A stretch of DNA of 64,000 bases from Trematomus loennbergii (GCA_012861695.1 JAAOOA010000006.1:13908879-13972878), one strand, 5' to 3'; counted from the first letter of the stretch, positions 39,681 through 60,661 are shown. The notes: generated by a model not told the origin, from the sequence alone. Translations and numbers: made by a program.

Positions 39681-39904
39681 TTAAAGGTGGGGTAGGTCAT
39701 TTTGGAGAAACCAGCTCGAGTGCGCTAGAATTTGAAAATACACAGCCGTGCTTTTTACAGTACTACGGCTTCCACAGATGACATTTTTTTTAATGTATTT
39801 ATTCTCAAAGCATTTCATGTATTCATTGCTATCGCGATGTTAAGAGCATTCCATGGAATATAACAAAAAGTGTTTCCGAAGTGAATTACCTACCACACCT
39901 TTAA
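39681..39904 (+). mobile_element. MITE copy 1 (224 bp, internally deleted)
   Basis: Begins TTAAAGGTGGGGTAGGT and ends ACCTACCACACCTTTAA, forming terminal inverted repeats with TTAA at each edge. It matches copies at 48420 and 54781 but lacks about 160 bp of their interior. No transposase is encoded. Confidence 0.88.
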
Positions 39905-42515
39905 TATTATCAAATTAAGGTGTGTATTACGAGTTACTGATGCCAAATATCTATGTTTCTCAAGGTAATATATATTTAAAATGCGTCCAGACGGATAAAC
40001 ATTGGCGAAATCGGAGCCCTGTTGGTTTGTGTTTAAGGTAAATTGAAACAACTATTTGAGCGCTCATTTCAGAATAGCTGCCACTCGAAGCATCTTACTA
40101 CAGACTGACCTATAGCGCAGCGACTAAAAATGTAACAGCTCCAGTGTGCACTGAAGCAGATAACTGCTTTTGGAGAGGGCTGAGAGGGCTGCAGGCGGCT
40201 CATGTTAACTAATGGGTCCACAGCTGCTCATTTTCAGAGCTCTGATGTTTCTGTATGCAGTGACTCATTTCTGTCTTGCTTTGCAGATGAGGTCGCACAG
40301 AAAGCTTTCTTCAAAAGGACACAAAAGGAAAATGATGAGTATGGACCTTGTGTTTTCCAGGGTAGAGATTGAGGGCGAGTTATTGGACACATACTACACA
40401 TTCCTCTGTCATGACAACAGGCTGCATCACACGGATGTTTTTATTATGGACTTATATTTACAAAATGTCAAAATTGTAAATAAAAAAGATGATTCCTTAA
40501 AACTGCGTCCAACCTGAAACCCAGAGATGATGAGTTCACAATCATTAAAAAATGCCATTGATCTATCAAAGAAGATGCTGATCAATCTGCTGTCATTCAA
40601 CTTTTGGATTAATGGAATTTATTTCTGGGGGCCATTATTTAAGTTTCAGTTATAGTCATTAAGATTGAGAAAAATCTGAGAATGATAATGAAAGAAAGTG
40701 TTGATGCACTCTCTGTTTCCCTAGATCTGCCATAACATGTCTTGGACTATCTACTCTGCTTTGCAGCAACCTTGGTCTTGTGTTTTTAAGAATGGACTCA
40801 GATACTGTCCATGTCTCATAAACCAATCCACCTGCTGTGTTAATCCACTGCCAGAGCAGCAGGTGTAGCACAGTTCCTCACAGCAGGAATAACATTACCT
40901 CCAAGGAGAGGCAGACGCCCATCTCTCCATCCTGTCAGCAGCCTGGAACCACCTACTGTCAACGTGAAGTTCTTTAGCTTAGACAGATTCTAACAAGGCA
41001 AGTATTTTTCTTTAAATCACTCTTGACAAGCAATTACACAGATTTCACTTCAGTTCCTGTTTCACTGTCCACTGAGTGAGGATGTTAACATCCTTGGAAA
41101 GTTGGATAACAGAAACTTTAACACAACATGACACATCATAACATTTTACCATTGAAACTGCATCCTACTGTATAACCTCATTCTGACATTTAATCTAAAA
41201 CTATAAAACATTCTTAACCCTTCAACAGCTCTTTGTAGGAGTTAATTAATATATTCCATATATTAATATTCCAAAAAGTTTGCAAAAGATGCCCTGTCAC
41301 TCAAATTGGTCATCACAAAGACATAACACGTCTATCCACAAATCACACATACAAGCCATCTTAAGTGTCCTTGTCCTTTGAATTTAGGGCAGAATCATTT
41401 TCAAACAAGGGGAAGTACTGTGTTACACACCCTGTGAATGACACACAGCAGTACTCCGCTCTCTCACGTGTCTCTCTTTTCATTCAACACTTTGTTACAC
41501 AGAAAACTATAACTTAGCCTGACCTAATAGGAAAAAAGGTTTTCTCTTACATGTGACAAGCACAAATGTAATGGGTACAGTTTTCTCAGAGGAAAAACAT
41601 GAGCACATTCCTTGTCTTTTGTTTCGGAGGTGGAGTCTGTGTGGAGAGTCGCCCACTGGAGCCACTCGAGACTCAACTCAGGAATCTGAAGGGTCTTTCT
41701 CTGAATTTATTTTGCTGAGAAGACATAATTAAAGAGGAAAAGGTTTTTGAGGTCAGTCATAATTCCAGCAGCCTGCCTCTTTGTGTCTGTTATCACATTA
41801 GTATATTGCTCAAATAAATGTCTTTCATTTCAACTTCCTGGCATGTCTTTAAACATGTACAACCCACATCCTTGTGCACACTAACAAAAACATGCCAAGC
41901 CCTCACAAAGAAAATGTCACAGTCTTTGTCCTGGGGTCATCACAGGGTTCACAGGTCACGTTATCAGAGGTTAAAGTTACTGAAGCATCGCTGCCATCTG
42001 ACCCTTTCTGCCCTGGAGGTCATGAAGGTGACCGGTGGGGAGGTAGGAGCCGGCATAGGAAACACACTTTAAGCAGCAGGATGCCCAACACTGGATCTTC
42101 AAGGACAGAGCAGAGGGTCTCATGTGGGGGTCCGAGAGCAGCAGGAGCCCCTAGGTCTCTGCACGGCCTCTAAATCATTATGTCACCTGCAGTTAACTCC
42201 ATAAAGATCTGTGGGACTCTTTCCATGGATCAACTCCACGTAAATGAAGAAATTACACCCTCAAGATTATCCTCTTCAGTGATAACTTCAACATGTCAGC
42301 AGGTGTTGTGTTTACACAAAAGCTGATGATTCAATTATAACCTGATTAGGGCAATCTACCAGGGGGTCAAATTCAAAGGAAGCTTTGTAAGAGACCCGGG
42401 TTACTGCCATGCACAAATTCATTTTAATATAAAGAATCTGAGTGTCTGAATAAATCACGATGGATACAACCACAGAATTTGTATTGGCTGGACAGTTTTT
42501 ATTTTTTTGTATATT

Positions 42516-45186
<2,671 letters not shown>

Positions 45187-45905
45187 AGAGGAACATGCCC
45201 CCATCGCCATCAACGCAACTACTGTGGAGAGAGTCTTCAGGTTCCTCGGTGTCCACATCACTGAGGACCTGACATGGACTCATCACACAAACAGCTCGAC
45301 AGAGGCTCTTCTTCCTCCGCAGGCTGAGGAGATTCAACATGGACTCCAGGCAGGGGTCGTAAGGGGGTGAAAAGTTAGGACGATTCTAAGGGCCCGTGAC
45401 TGACAGGGGCCCAAACTATTTTAGAACATTAAGAAAAAATGTAAGTAACCAATGTGATATCTTTTCATGGGGCCCAAAATCCCTGGCGGCGCCCCTGACT
45501 CCAGGATATTCTGTAACTTCTACAGGTGCACCATAGAGAGCATCCTGACCGGCTGCATCACGGCCTGGTATGGCAGTTGCACCGCCCTCAACCGTAAGAC
45601 TCAGGAAGAAGGTCCACAGGATTATCAAAGGCCCCCACCACCCCAGCAACAAACTGTTCTGTCTGCTGCCGTCTGGCAGGCGGTGCCGCAGAATCAGGAC
45701 TAAAACCACCAGACTCAGGGACAGTTTCATCCCACAGACCATAAGAATGCTATAGTCCTGAGTTTGCACTATTTTTATTGTTTTTTAATTTTTGTATCTT
45801 TTTATGTCTATATATTTATTTTGCATTGTTGATGAACCTGTGACCCAAGTTTTTCATTCATTACATCATATGACATTACACCTTTTGAATCTTTGAATAT
45901 TATCG
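45187..45905 (+). mobile_element. Degenerate LINE fragment (end of ORF2 and 3'UTR), interrupted by a MITE
   Basis: Conceptual translation shows the end of a reverse-transcriptase ORF: FRFLGVHITEDLTW, LRRLRRFNMDSR, FYRCTIESILTGCITAWYG, NRKT, LPSGRRCRRIRTKTTRLRDS and FIPQTIRML. The segments lie in different frames, so it is inactive. An AT-rich 3'UTR follows to about 45905. The style resembles the Rex1/L2/CR1-like LINEs of fish. A 147-bp element is inserted at 45351-45497. Confidence 0.85.
45351..45497. mobile_element. hAT-type MITE (147 bp) nested in the LINE
   Basis: Starts CAGGGGTCGT and ends GGCGGCGCCCCTG, whose reverse complement is CAGGGGCGCCGCC, so the ends are short imperfect inverted repeats. 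The 8-bp sequence ACTCCAGG is duplicated exactly on both sides (45343-45350 and 45498-45505). Eight-base target duplications and CAGGGGCG-like ends are hallmarks of hAT elements. No coding capacity. Confidence 0.92.
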
Positions 45906-48419
45906 GTTTGGGATTTATGCAACACACATGCCATAAAGTGGTACTGTCCCTGATGATACACTCCCTTAGTCACTGTAGATAACTGGGAGAGTAAACGCTG
46001 ATTATAATCAGGATAGGAAAGTTTACAGTTTGTCACTCAGTTCAGTCATCAACTCATCATGTCTGGCTCATCCTCGTCTTTGGCGTCACTCTGGGAAGAG
46101 CGCAGGGTTGGTCCAGAGACTATAGATAATGAAAGTAAACTACATCTCCAGTGAAGATAATGCCCATTAACTTTGTAGAGAGTATGGAAAACCAAATATC
46201 TGGGCCAATTGCTCTTTTTGCAGAACTGCATGTTCAGGTTTAGGATACAAGTTAACATATCATCATAGTAAGGATGTATGCTGCCTGCCTCAGTTTAATA
46301 GTCTAAATGAGCAGGATTCAGATGGAAGAATTACAAATCTGCTTATTATAAATCAATTTTCTACACAGCAATAACACAAACCTAACGTGAAACATTGTGG
46401 CTTGTTAATCTCATCTATAATTTAATAAGACTTGGAATATGCCAGCAGACTCTGCGTTGTGTGTGAAAGAGAAACAGGAAAAGGGACTAGAGCAAAGTAA
46501 TTATTTGTTATGTTTGCTTCTTAAGTTGCACAAATATGCAGAGGCAACACCACTTGTGTTTGTTAAACAGTACGATAGCAAACAATTTATTTGTACATGA
46601 GACAACCAAGTTACAATAAACACGGTGAAATGTATGAACTGATTTTGTCTTTAACTGCAAAGAAGAAGGGGGAGAAGCTGCTGGTGCATATTTACATTTG
46701 ACTTATCAGTATTTTAAAATAGACCTGACACAGCTTGCCACTGGTGTGATATCTGACCTCGAAAGGTCATTTTTACAACAACACAGCGACTGCACAGCTC
46801 GTCTGAAGGCCAGAGTTTACCACATTCTTTGATACTGATTATTTAACAAGTCTTCAAAACATGAACTATATGTCTGCCTCCAGAACCACGATTGACCATC
46901 AGAAAAACAAGTCATGTTTGGGTTAGGAGTGTCTGATGTCAACAACAATTTACAGCCGAATATAAACACATCAGGGCAGGCTTTGGAATCAACGGCCGAT
47001 GGTAGTTATTTTTACTCGATTGTTTTGGCTAATTTTGATACAATTATAGACTTAAAAGACTGAACCTGGGTGGTAGAGGGTGTACAGAGCGTGTTGTGTG
47101 CTATAATATCTTTGTGAATTGGCACACCAATAGAAGCAATGAACATTACCAATACCATACTACATGCTAAATGAAACAGCAAAATCACTGCAAGTTTAAA
47201 ACTTTATATTAGGGCCATTACAGTCAAGAAAAGTCAATTAAAAGATGGAAAAGACAGATGCAGCCTCGTTGTTGATAAGATTTCAAAATGAAATGTCCTT
47301 TCAGGCGCTCTCCTATCTCCACCAAACCACAATCATTCCCCAGATGAGTTTTGTAATGCTGAACACTATTCCAAAAATAGAGCAGCAAATCCAACCCATA
47401 GAAATCATTTTAGCACACCAGCTACAGAACCATACCTATAAAGCAATTTGGTCCTTCCCCTTGTAGGCCACTCAGCAAATATCTCCAGAGATGCTGATCA
47501 AAGATCATATCTTCAGACTTTGAAGTGAGGTCTCTACTCACTCTCTTCTAAATTCTCACTCTATAGTTGTAAGAACAGAAAAGCAGCCAGTCTCTTAGTT
47601 TCCATCTTTTGCTGGTGCCATTCATTATTCTTTGTTTCTAAATTAAAAAAGATATCCATGGAAGCAAATATCCATTTCCTTATAGGACATATTTTTTAAA
47701 CGTAAAAAAGCACAATACAAATGTAATTGACATTTCCATCCTTTAAGCTTCAAGGACAGACTGTGAAGAAATGCTAGTAAGCTGCTCCTCATTTAAATAA
47801 AACAATTACAGCTCCTCAGTGTGCACATAAAGAATAAGGAATGTCTGCCGGATCAATATGTGCAGGCAGGAGAGCACTCTTGACACTCAAGTGCAAATCT
47901 CCACAATACGATAAAAGGTGGCGTCTGCAAAAAGTGTTGTCATGGAAAACTCAAACTTCATTCATACTCAAATATGAATATATGTCTTAATGATAGATTG
48001 TAGGACTGCCTATTAAGATATTAATCAGTGGAATGTTCTTCGACATTTAACCCACAGAATGAATACACTTTAAAACCAAGCGCTCATTTTAGCAAGTAAA
48101 GAAGCCAGAGAGGTCTTTGAAACGAATAAGTCATTTAGTAAGACGATGTGTAATTTTAGCTAAAAAGGCTATGGTGGTGTACATATAGCCAACTACAAAA
48201 CATTCTTAAAGCAAACAAGATATTGATCATATCAAATGTCATTCATAAATAAATGGCTTGCATTTGTGTATTGTGTATCTTCTTATGGCATACAAAAATA
48301 AGTATGTGACTAATGTTTATTTTCATCTGCATGTTCAAGTAATTGTTTAATCGATTTGCAAGAAATGGTTGAAAACCAGAAACCCCAAAATATAGTTAAC
48401 TACTATTGCTCTTGATAAA
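45906..48419. other. Intergenic DNA
   Basis: AT-rich sequence, nothing recognised. Confidence 0.6.
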
Positions 48420-48799
48420 TTAAAGGTGGGGTAGGTAATTTTGGAGAAACCAGCTCGAGTGCGCTAGAATTTGAAAATACACAACCGGAAAAAATCTGCC
48501 ACTTCCTTATAGAGCCCCTCCTCCAACATACACGAACGCGCACATGACCAATGAGGGCACGAGATAAGTTTGTGCACAGATGGAAGGCTGACAGGCAGGT
48601 AGGCCATCCAGTTATTTTAGCCGGGCCGGCTAAAATGATTGGTCGTACTTTTTAGAGCGCTACGGCTTCCACAGATGACATTTTTGTATGTATTTATTGT
48701 CAAAGCATTTCATATATTCATTGCTATCGGGATGTTAAGAGCATTCCATGGAATATAACAAAAAGTGTTTCTGAAATAAATTACATACCCCACCTTTAA
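48420..48799 (+). mobile_element. MITE copy 2 (380 bp, longest interior)
   Basis: TTAAAGGTGGGGTAGGTAAT at the left end and ATTACATACCCCACCTTTAA at the right form near-perfect inverted repeats. The interior carries a 21-bp near-palindrome at 48615-48635 (arms TTTTAGCCGG and CCGGCTAAAA with a one-base centre). No ORF of transposase type, so nonautonomous. Confidence 0.9.
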
Positions 48800-51700
48800 G
48801 CTTCACATAGCCTAGAGAAGGCCGACTACTAAGTCTTTACTCAAATACCAGAACAGATCAGAAACCATCTACAGATATGAGTGTTTAAAAGTGACCAGTG
48901 CATATCAAATACATGACTTATACACCTTTAGTTCTATGCATGAAATAGACTTCAAGTATAGGCTACAAGGTAGAGTAAAGTACAGAATAGCTGGATCATA
49001 AGCACAAACAATTAGCAGCCCTTATGCACAGGCTCAGTCACAAATCACTGAATAACCAATGAATGCTATTTTGGTGCTTATTTCACTTTGGAAGTCAGCA
49101 GCAACAACTCACCAGCTACCGTGTCGAGACAAACAAGAATATATAACATCCATAACATCACCAAGCACAAAGCAAGTTAAACACAAAAAAAACAGCAGAG
49201 TCCACGACTTACCTTATTTGATTTCAAGGCCACTTTCCTGCTCTTCATGGAGGTAAATAAGTCAAATTCTCTGACATGTTAATCCCACTTCGCTTGTTGC
49301 TATGATGGTATTTATGTTCACAAACAAACAAATCCATTTCTTCATATCCTCCCTCCATCTTTGCTAACAGCTAACGTTTGCTAGCTTGTTTCATATAACT
49401 AAATGTGGTTGCCAACGTGAAAGTGACGTTTCTGCTTGGCCAGTGCTACAGTTCACTTGTTATTTTGACATCTAGAGTGCTTTCCATACACACATAACAG
49501 TGACCGTGACCACTTCCAAGGGTTTGAATCAAACCAAACCGTTTGATAATTAGTATTTAATCAGTTTCACCTGGGCTCACCTTAGTAGACTGATCTTATA
49601 CTGTAGGACTACACCTGCAATACCCTTTGTCACCACACATACTTGAATCTGAGGTTATATTTAAACTAAATGAAAATGGGAAGGACTTGGCAGTGAAAAT
49701 AAAACGAAGTGTCTGTTGATTTGACAAAAATAAAATGACAGTTTGAATTCTTGATTTAATAAAACATATAGACTGGGATTTCCATTCCTGTCAGGTGGTC
49801 ACCGGCTGCTGCTTCTCTGCAGGCTGTCTGAAACAAGGACAGGTCACTGAGTAGCCTACAGAAGAAATCATGCTTTGGTATGCAGTACATTTTCCACATG
49901 TATTCTTACACATTATTCATTTAAAATATCACATAATTTCAATTAGGCTACTTGGGTGTATTAACTAAATCTGTTAAGTCAGATGAGAAGAAATGACCAG
50001 CATTTATATGTGGACAAAAAGCATCCATTCATGAGATTTTGTTTTGACTAGTGTTTGATCAGATAACATGTGATTCAAAATCTTTCATTACAGTCACAGT
50101 GTCCACCAGTATAACTTGGACAATAACAAGAGTCATCTGGTGAAAGGGGCCAAAAAAAGTATTTGTTGATACAAAACTTTCCACAAAACCAAAATGTCCC
50201 GGCATGCCGATATGCCCCAAAATATTTTGTACCTATGACTCACTCCTGAAAGACACAGTTGTTGCACGCGGGTTCCCAATAAGGTTTAACAGAGAGCTTG
50301 CTTTATATAACAAGATGTTAAAATGTACCTTGTGCAACAGTACAATCAGCTTGTAATCACAGAATCATTTCCATCAAGAGTTCTTATTCATTTCCTGATA
50401 AGGCCTCCATGTGAGACGGAGGCAATGATTATCAGACAAGAGCACCCCAAGCTTAAACTGGCATTATAACTACATTCTACCCTTCAGTCTCAGATTACTT
50501 TTGTCTGATTAGAAATGTGACCTTTTGTGATGTCACCACGTCTCTGGTTTCACATGGTTTTTATTTATCGTCTATAAAGATGCTTGGCTATCCAGGTAAT
50601 AGGATTTCTTTGGATTTCTAGGTACTATGTATCAGGTATCAGTATGGCAAGAGACAAAGCCTTTTCATATTGCTCCAGTGGCAAAACTTAATACAATGGC
50701 AATTTCAGTTACCTTTGGCATACAGTAATACTAGTACGTACTGATAATGTTAGATGTTTAGATTTTTTTCAAATGAACAACACATTTTTATATTGGCTTC
50801 AGATAGCTCAGCTATAGTTTTAACGTTTTGAGCAAAACTATTTCAACTTGAACATAAATTATCAAGCATGAAGCTGCTTGGCCTAATCTCATTTAAACCC
50901 CAAATCTATATTTAACATATTTTAGTTCTCTTACCTGAGTCCAACAGCATTTTGTGTGGCTATATCTGAAAAAGTATTCATTGTTATGTACTTTTGTAAA
51001 GATGATGAACAGCTTGGTTGACTTTCTAGGCTATTTTTTCTTTGTACCTAGATTCGCTCTGCTCTCACAAAATGATCTGCCAAATTAATCTAAATTGATT
51101 CGAGATAATCCTAAAATATTAACTGTAAAACTAAAACTATCAAAATTCAATATATGCATAAGTGTAAATAAAATGTAAATGACAGAAAAGGTTATACGAC
51201 TCATATAATGCAGAATTAAAAAAGCGACACATTTCTCATTTGATTTTACACATGGCAGTATGAGGAACACTGGCTCTTTATCCCACAGGAGGAGCAGATG
51301 GTTGGATTGGGTTGGAGCTCAAATCAGGTATAATGTTTCATGTTCACACATCTCTGCCAGGAATATATTAAATTAGAAGATTTAACAGCCTGTCCTCACC
51401 CAGCTGTTACAAAGGGTGAATACCACCAAAAAGCCAAACAATTAGTATAAGGTGTCACCTGAATCTATGTCTTATTTTTAACAGCTCTATGCTTAGCTAA
51501 AAGTCTAGTCACCACACATTTTATAGCACTGTTATGATAATATTCACTTGACTCTTTACATGAGTGTGTGTTTTTCATGAAACCCTAAGGCTAAAATGTA
51601 TGATTTATCATTTCATGGTGTTATGTGTTTGCATGTTTTATAAAAAAAAATATATGTTGTTCGTACAGGCCTGTTCATGCCTGTTGGGGCCCAATACACT

Positions 51701-54700
51701 AGTTGTTTTTATTTTACCTGAAAATGGTGTCGACCCCACGTTCCAAAACAAAGTGACACCCATTGCTGACTGTTGCATGAGCATCTGTCAAAAAAAGTAA
51801 TGTAATTGAGCGGAGGTTGTGCTGCCAGCCAGGATTTGGCACAGCCAAGGAGAAACCAGCAGTAAAACAGACTGGTGTGAACTCAATGACCTCAGTGTAT
51901 AAACTGGATTGACCCTGGATTTACTGTAGTTACACTGAACATCAACATCTGCTGACAGAGACCCCTTGCGGGCTTACTGAAGTGAAAGCAATGAACACAC
52001 AGGACTGAAGTTGAGCTGCTCTTCTCGTGGCTGTCTTGAATGGGATTTATAAGAAATGTATTATCAATTAGGAAACTCTTACATCTCCAGTCAGAGGACA
52101 CATCTTTGTATCCAGAATTAAACTTTAACATTTGATTACCAAGTCAATTGCATCTTAAAAAATTGCATCACATTTGAACATGTAACTGAATCCCTGTTTC
52201 ATAGTGTGATTTGTTTTTATGTTTAAAGATCCCTTTGCATGTCATGACAGATATGTTAAGACGCAAGGGTGGAATGGTTCTGGTTCAGATTTCTCTTATG
52301 TACATCACATTGTCTGCTTTGGAACCAGGCAGCAGCTCGCAAAATAATATATATGTGTTTGACCATCCATTTTTAATAGTGAAACAGCAACATTGATCAT
52401 CTTAAACAACCAACCTCAAAAGGGAAACAGTTATTCATGGTATCATTAATGTTTCCAGCCTTTTCTGCTGAAACGACAATTCATGCTAGGCCTTTTGTTT
52501 TGGCTTAAATAAATTGTTACTTTAAATCTTTAACATACCAACACGTATGATCATCTCTGGCAACATTATACAATGAAACAAAATCAAAGGAGAATTAATA
52601 ATGTTTAAAATACATTTACAATTTAGTTTAACTTAATTTAATTTTAACCTGTTAGGAAGAGTTCATAGAGTTAGTAATTGTAAAGATGTGTCCTCTGTTT
52701 GTTGAACTCTACTGCCAGCATGTGGTGAAAGAGAGGAGAGCCCAAAAGTCTCTTCAGAAGAGACAACCTCTTTGCATCGGATTGTTTGACATCAAAAAAC
52801 GCTTGAAGGACAACAATTGAAATGTCATGACCTATTCCTTTATTTTACTTTTAAGGATGCTGAATAATTTTGCTGTGTTAAAGGAACAACAGAAACATGA
52901 ATAGGGCTGCTCTTTTGACTACTATATCTGCTGAACAACAACAATAACAACCAGTCAGTCAGATTGTCATGTTATCAAAGATGAACAGCTTTGAGAGTGA
53001 TTTTTCTAATTTCAAAAGCCATTTATACATTTTCCAAAGTAAAATGAAAACTAGAGGAAGGTTGTTCATTCTTCTAGGAAATTTGTTTTTCATCGATCAA
53101 TACCATTTTAATAAACCTCGCCTTGTGTCTCTTATCAGAAGGCGTGTACACAATATATCAAATCAACTGCAGAAACCACTTCAATTATATCCAGGCTGGA
53201 GCTCTTACTGTTCGAGATTCACACATTTATGATATCCATGTCTCTATTTTGAATTGTAGTTGCCCATCTTTTAGAAAAATATAATAATGTTCAACTGTAT
53301 ACGAGCGTGTGGTGACAATTAAAGAAAATACAGAGAAGACCTGAGCCCCTCATGTGTTACATCCAAGTCCTAATTATAATAATAATTATTATAGTTATTA
53401 TCTATTATTAGTATTGTTATTGCTGAGAGATCCAGAACTTTAAAATAATTGTGATAAAATATGTATCTTTCCATTCTGACATTAAGTTTGATCTCACAAA
53501 CCAGATTTGTAATGTTGTAATAGGAGAAAAACCCCAGGGATTAAGATGTTTGGTAATAGGAGGATGCTGTGTTGGAAAGCGGAAAGACAAGATGGCGCTT
53601 TAATCCCCGGAGCCAACAAAACGCTCATATGACCGACTTGATAATGTGATTACTTCTGCCATCTGTTCACTCTTCACACTTTAGTTTCAGTCTGATATTG
53701 ATTCTTTTATTATAAAACTGAACATTTATTTTTGATTGTATTTGATTGAGGGAAGAAAATAGTTAAGTATAGCAATTAATACCAGACTACAAAAATGCAG
53801 CCTTTAACATGATCACCACAAAAAGGATTCTTTCCACATCCTGTTTAATATCAAATAGGTCATGTCGTATGCAAGGATGATTTTATGCTTCAGTTAAGAG
53901 AAACCCTCTTTCATCCGGTTTCTGAGATGGTTATTTAATTCCCATGCAAGTTAAATTGCTCATCTTAAAAGGGTTCTATGAGTTATTGATTAAAGCTGTT
54001 TCCTCTCATGTATCTGATCCTGTCTTTTTTTTTACTTTCAATGTATGAACTTATTTTGTCCACATGTACTTTCTTCACTCTGAAGAACAGACAACAAATG
54101 TAAATGAAGTACAGGCATTTCAACTACGATGAGAAGGCTCAGATCCTTACCATCAACCAAGTTTTGCTCTTCTGATTAAAACATCTGCTCTCACTTTGAA
54201 AGCCTACTTATGATTTTAGAATGAAACCTTTTTCTTTATCTCAACACACCTAAAAGCTTCTGCACCATTCACAGCAGCATGAATGATTTAGCAGAATGTC
54301 CCAAGCGATATATGCATCTTACAGAACGGACAACACTTGATCAACCGTTAATGAGGCTCCCCAAAGCTCCTGCTGTCCACATGCAGTGAACACACTGATA
54401 AATGAATGGCCGTCTGATCGGCTCTGCTGGAATTACAGTGCTTCGCTACAATGGGTGAAAGAAGTGTTGTAGTCCATCTTATCTGTGGACAGCTCATCCA
54501 TAACCTGTCCTAGTCCCACTCTGTCACTGTAAGTGCTGCAGGTGAGAGTGGATCAATACAATCTTCTACAAGTTAAAAATAAAACAAGTCACATTTATCA
54601 CATAAAGAAGCGGCTGGTTCATTTTAAAGATCCCAAACCAAAGGAGTCTAGTACATGGAGAGGAGGAGGCCTGCTATTCTGTAAAAAACCTGTTGGAGGG

Positions 54701-54780
54701 AAAGGGTGGTGAATATGGAAAAGGAGACCAGGCCACCAAGCAATACACTGCTCAACAACCCAGGATAGATTAATAAAACA
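48800..54780. other. Intergenic DNA
   Basis: 6 kb of AT-rich sequence. No exon-like block, repeat family or RNA gene was recognised. Short AT microsatellite-like stretches occur near 53375-53420. Confidence 0.6.
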
Positions 54781-55169
54781 TTAAAGGTGGGGTAGGTACA
54801 TTTGAGAAACCGGCTCGAGATCGCTAGAATTTGAAAATACACAACCGGAGAAAATCTGCCACTTCCTTACAGAGCCCCTCCTCCAACACACACGAACGCG
54901 CACATGACCAATGAGGGCACGAGATGAGTTTGTGCAGAGATGGAAGGCTGACAGGCAGGTAGGCCATCCAGTTATTTTAGCCGGGCCGGCTAAAATGATT
55001 GGTCGTGCTTTTTACAGTACTACGGCTTCCACAGATGACATCTTTTTATGGATTTTTTGTCAAAGCACTTAAGATATTCATTGCTATCAGGATGTTAAGA
55101 GCATTCCATGGAATATAACAAAAAGTGTATCTCGAGCCGGTTTCTCAAACTTACCTACCCCACCTTTAA
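54781..55169 (+). mobile_element. MITE copy 3 (389 bp, with extended inverted repeat)
   Basis: Same family and orientation as the copies at 39681 and 48420, with the same interior palindrome. Unlike them, its right end carries TCGAGCCGGTTTCTCAAAC, the reverse complement of its own left subterminal GAGAAACCGGCTCGA. The inverted repeat is therefore about 40 bp and not about 20. Confidence 0.9.
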
Positions 55170-56013
55170 GTGGCAACATCAGGTCAGGATGAAGAGGATG
55201 TTTTTATAGCACTGAGCCATCATCAGGAAAGCAACAACAAAGCTTGTGATCTTCACTGTGAAGCATGTAGCTTGTGTCGAGTGTACATCACATACATCAA
55301 ATATACACAAACTTCCTTTGATGTCTTTATTTGATAATTTTGTGTTTTCTTTTTAACAACAATTTCAAGCTTTGCACAAAAAGATTCTGACCACAGCAGC
55401 CTGTGCTCTGCTTTATATCTGGGCTGCGGGATGAGCATAACATCACAAATCAGATCCAGCCAATGACTACATACCTAATTACAAGATTCAAAGACATCTG
55501 AGAGGCGTCCAATTGGATATCATGACACTATGCGGTGATAACTGATTTTTCTCCATGACCAGAAAGTCATATTTCCACCAAAGCACATTTAGTAGTTAGG
55601 CCACCCAAGATAATTAAAATCAATATCATCAGTGAAATAAAACCCTGTGAGAAAACAGTGAGAGTGCTCAGTCAAACCCATCAAATGAAAGAACAATAAC
55701 ATTTTAAATAATAATGTTAATAATAAGTGTTTTACTATTTTTTTTTCCAAACAGAAAAATAAATTCCTTTGGTCAAGTAAAAAAAACTAAAACTAAAATA
55801 ATAATAGTCAACTTCTTTTCACCAGTCTTATGTCCCTCATGATTCTGTTTCTACCGCCAACCAGGTTCTTGAGGCTCTAAGGCTGCAAAGGAGGTGTCAA
55901 GGCAATATGGTTATGGTGCCCCTGGCGCTCCATGCTGCAGCATGCTGGGAGGAGGACTAGAGGAAGAGGAGGAGTGGGGGGGGCAGAGGCATTGGAAGAG
56001 GGCCAGTGAGTCC
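55170..56013 (-). other. btbd10: btbd10 3'UTR and downstream DNA
   Basis: Follows the btbd10 stop on the minus strand. A minus-strand AATAAA (plus TTTATT near 55325) could be the polyadenylation signal. The end point is inferred. Confidence 0.45.

Positions 56014-60661
<4,648 letters not shown>

Larger units (their letters stand above)
37600..42518. other. Gene-free intergenic DNA, first part
   Basis: AT-rich sequence. Holds a short MITE copy (39681-39904), a perfect 17-bp hairpin (39505-39543) and one 101-codon ATG open frame of unknown status (40212-40517). No homologue of a known gene was recognised. Confidence 0.65.

Noticed and set aside
52969..53232. KMNSFE resembling the KMNSFIDEL start of the BMAL1 bHLH helix
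   Set aside because: Only six residues match; the rest of the frame has no bHLH pattern and no splice sites of the right kind.
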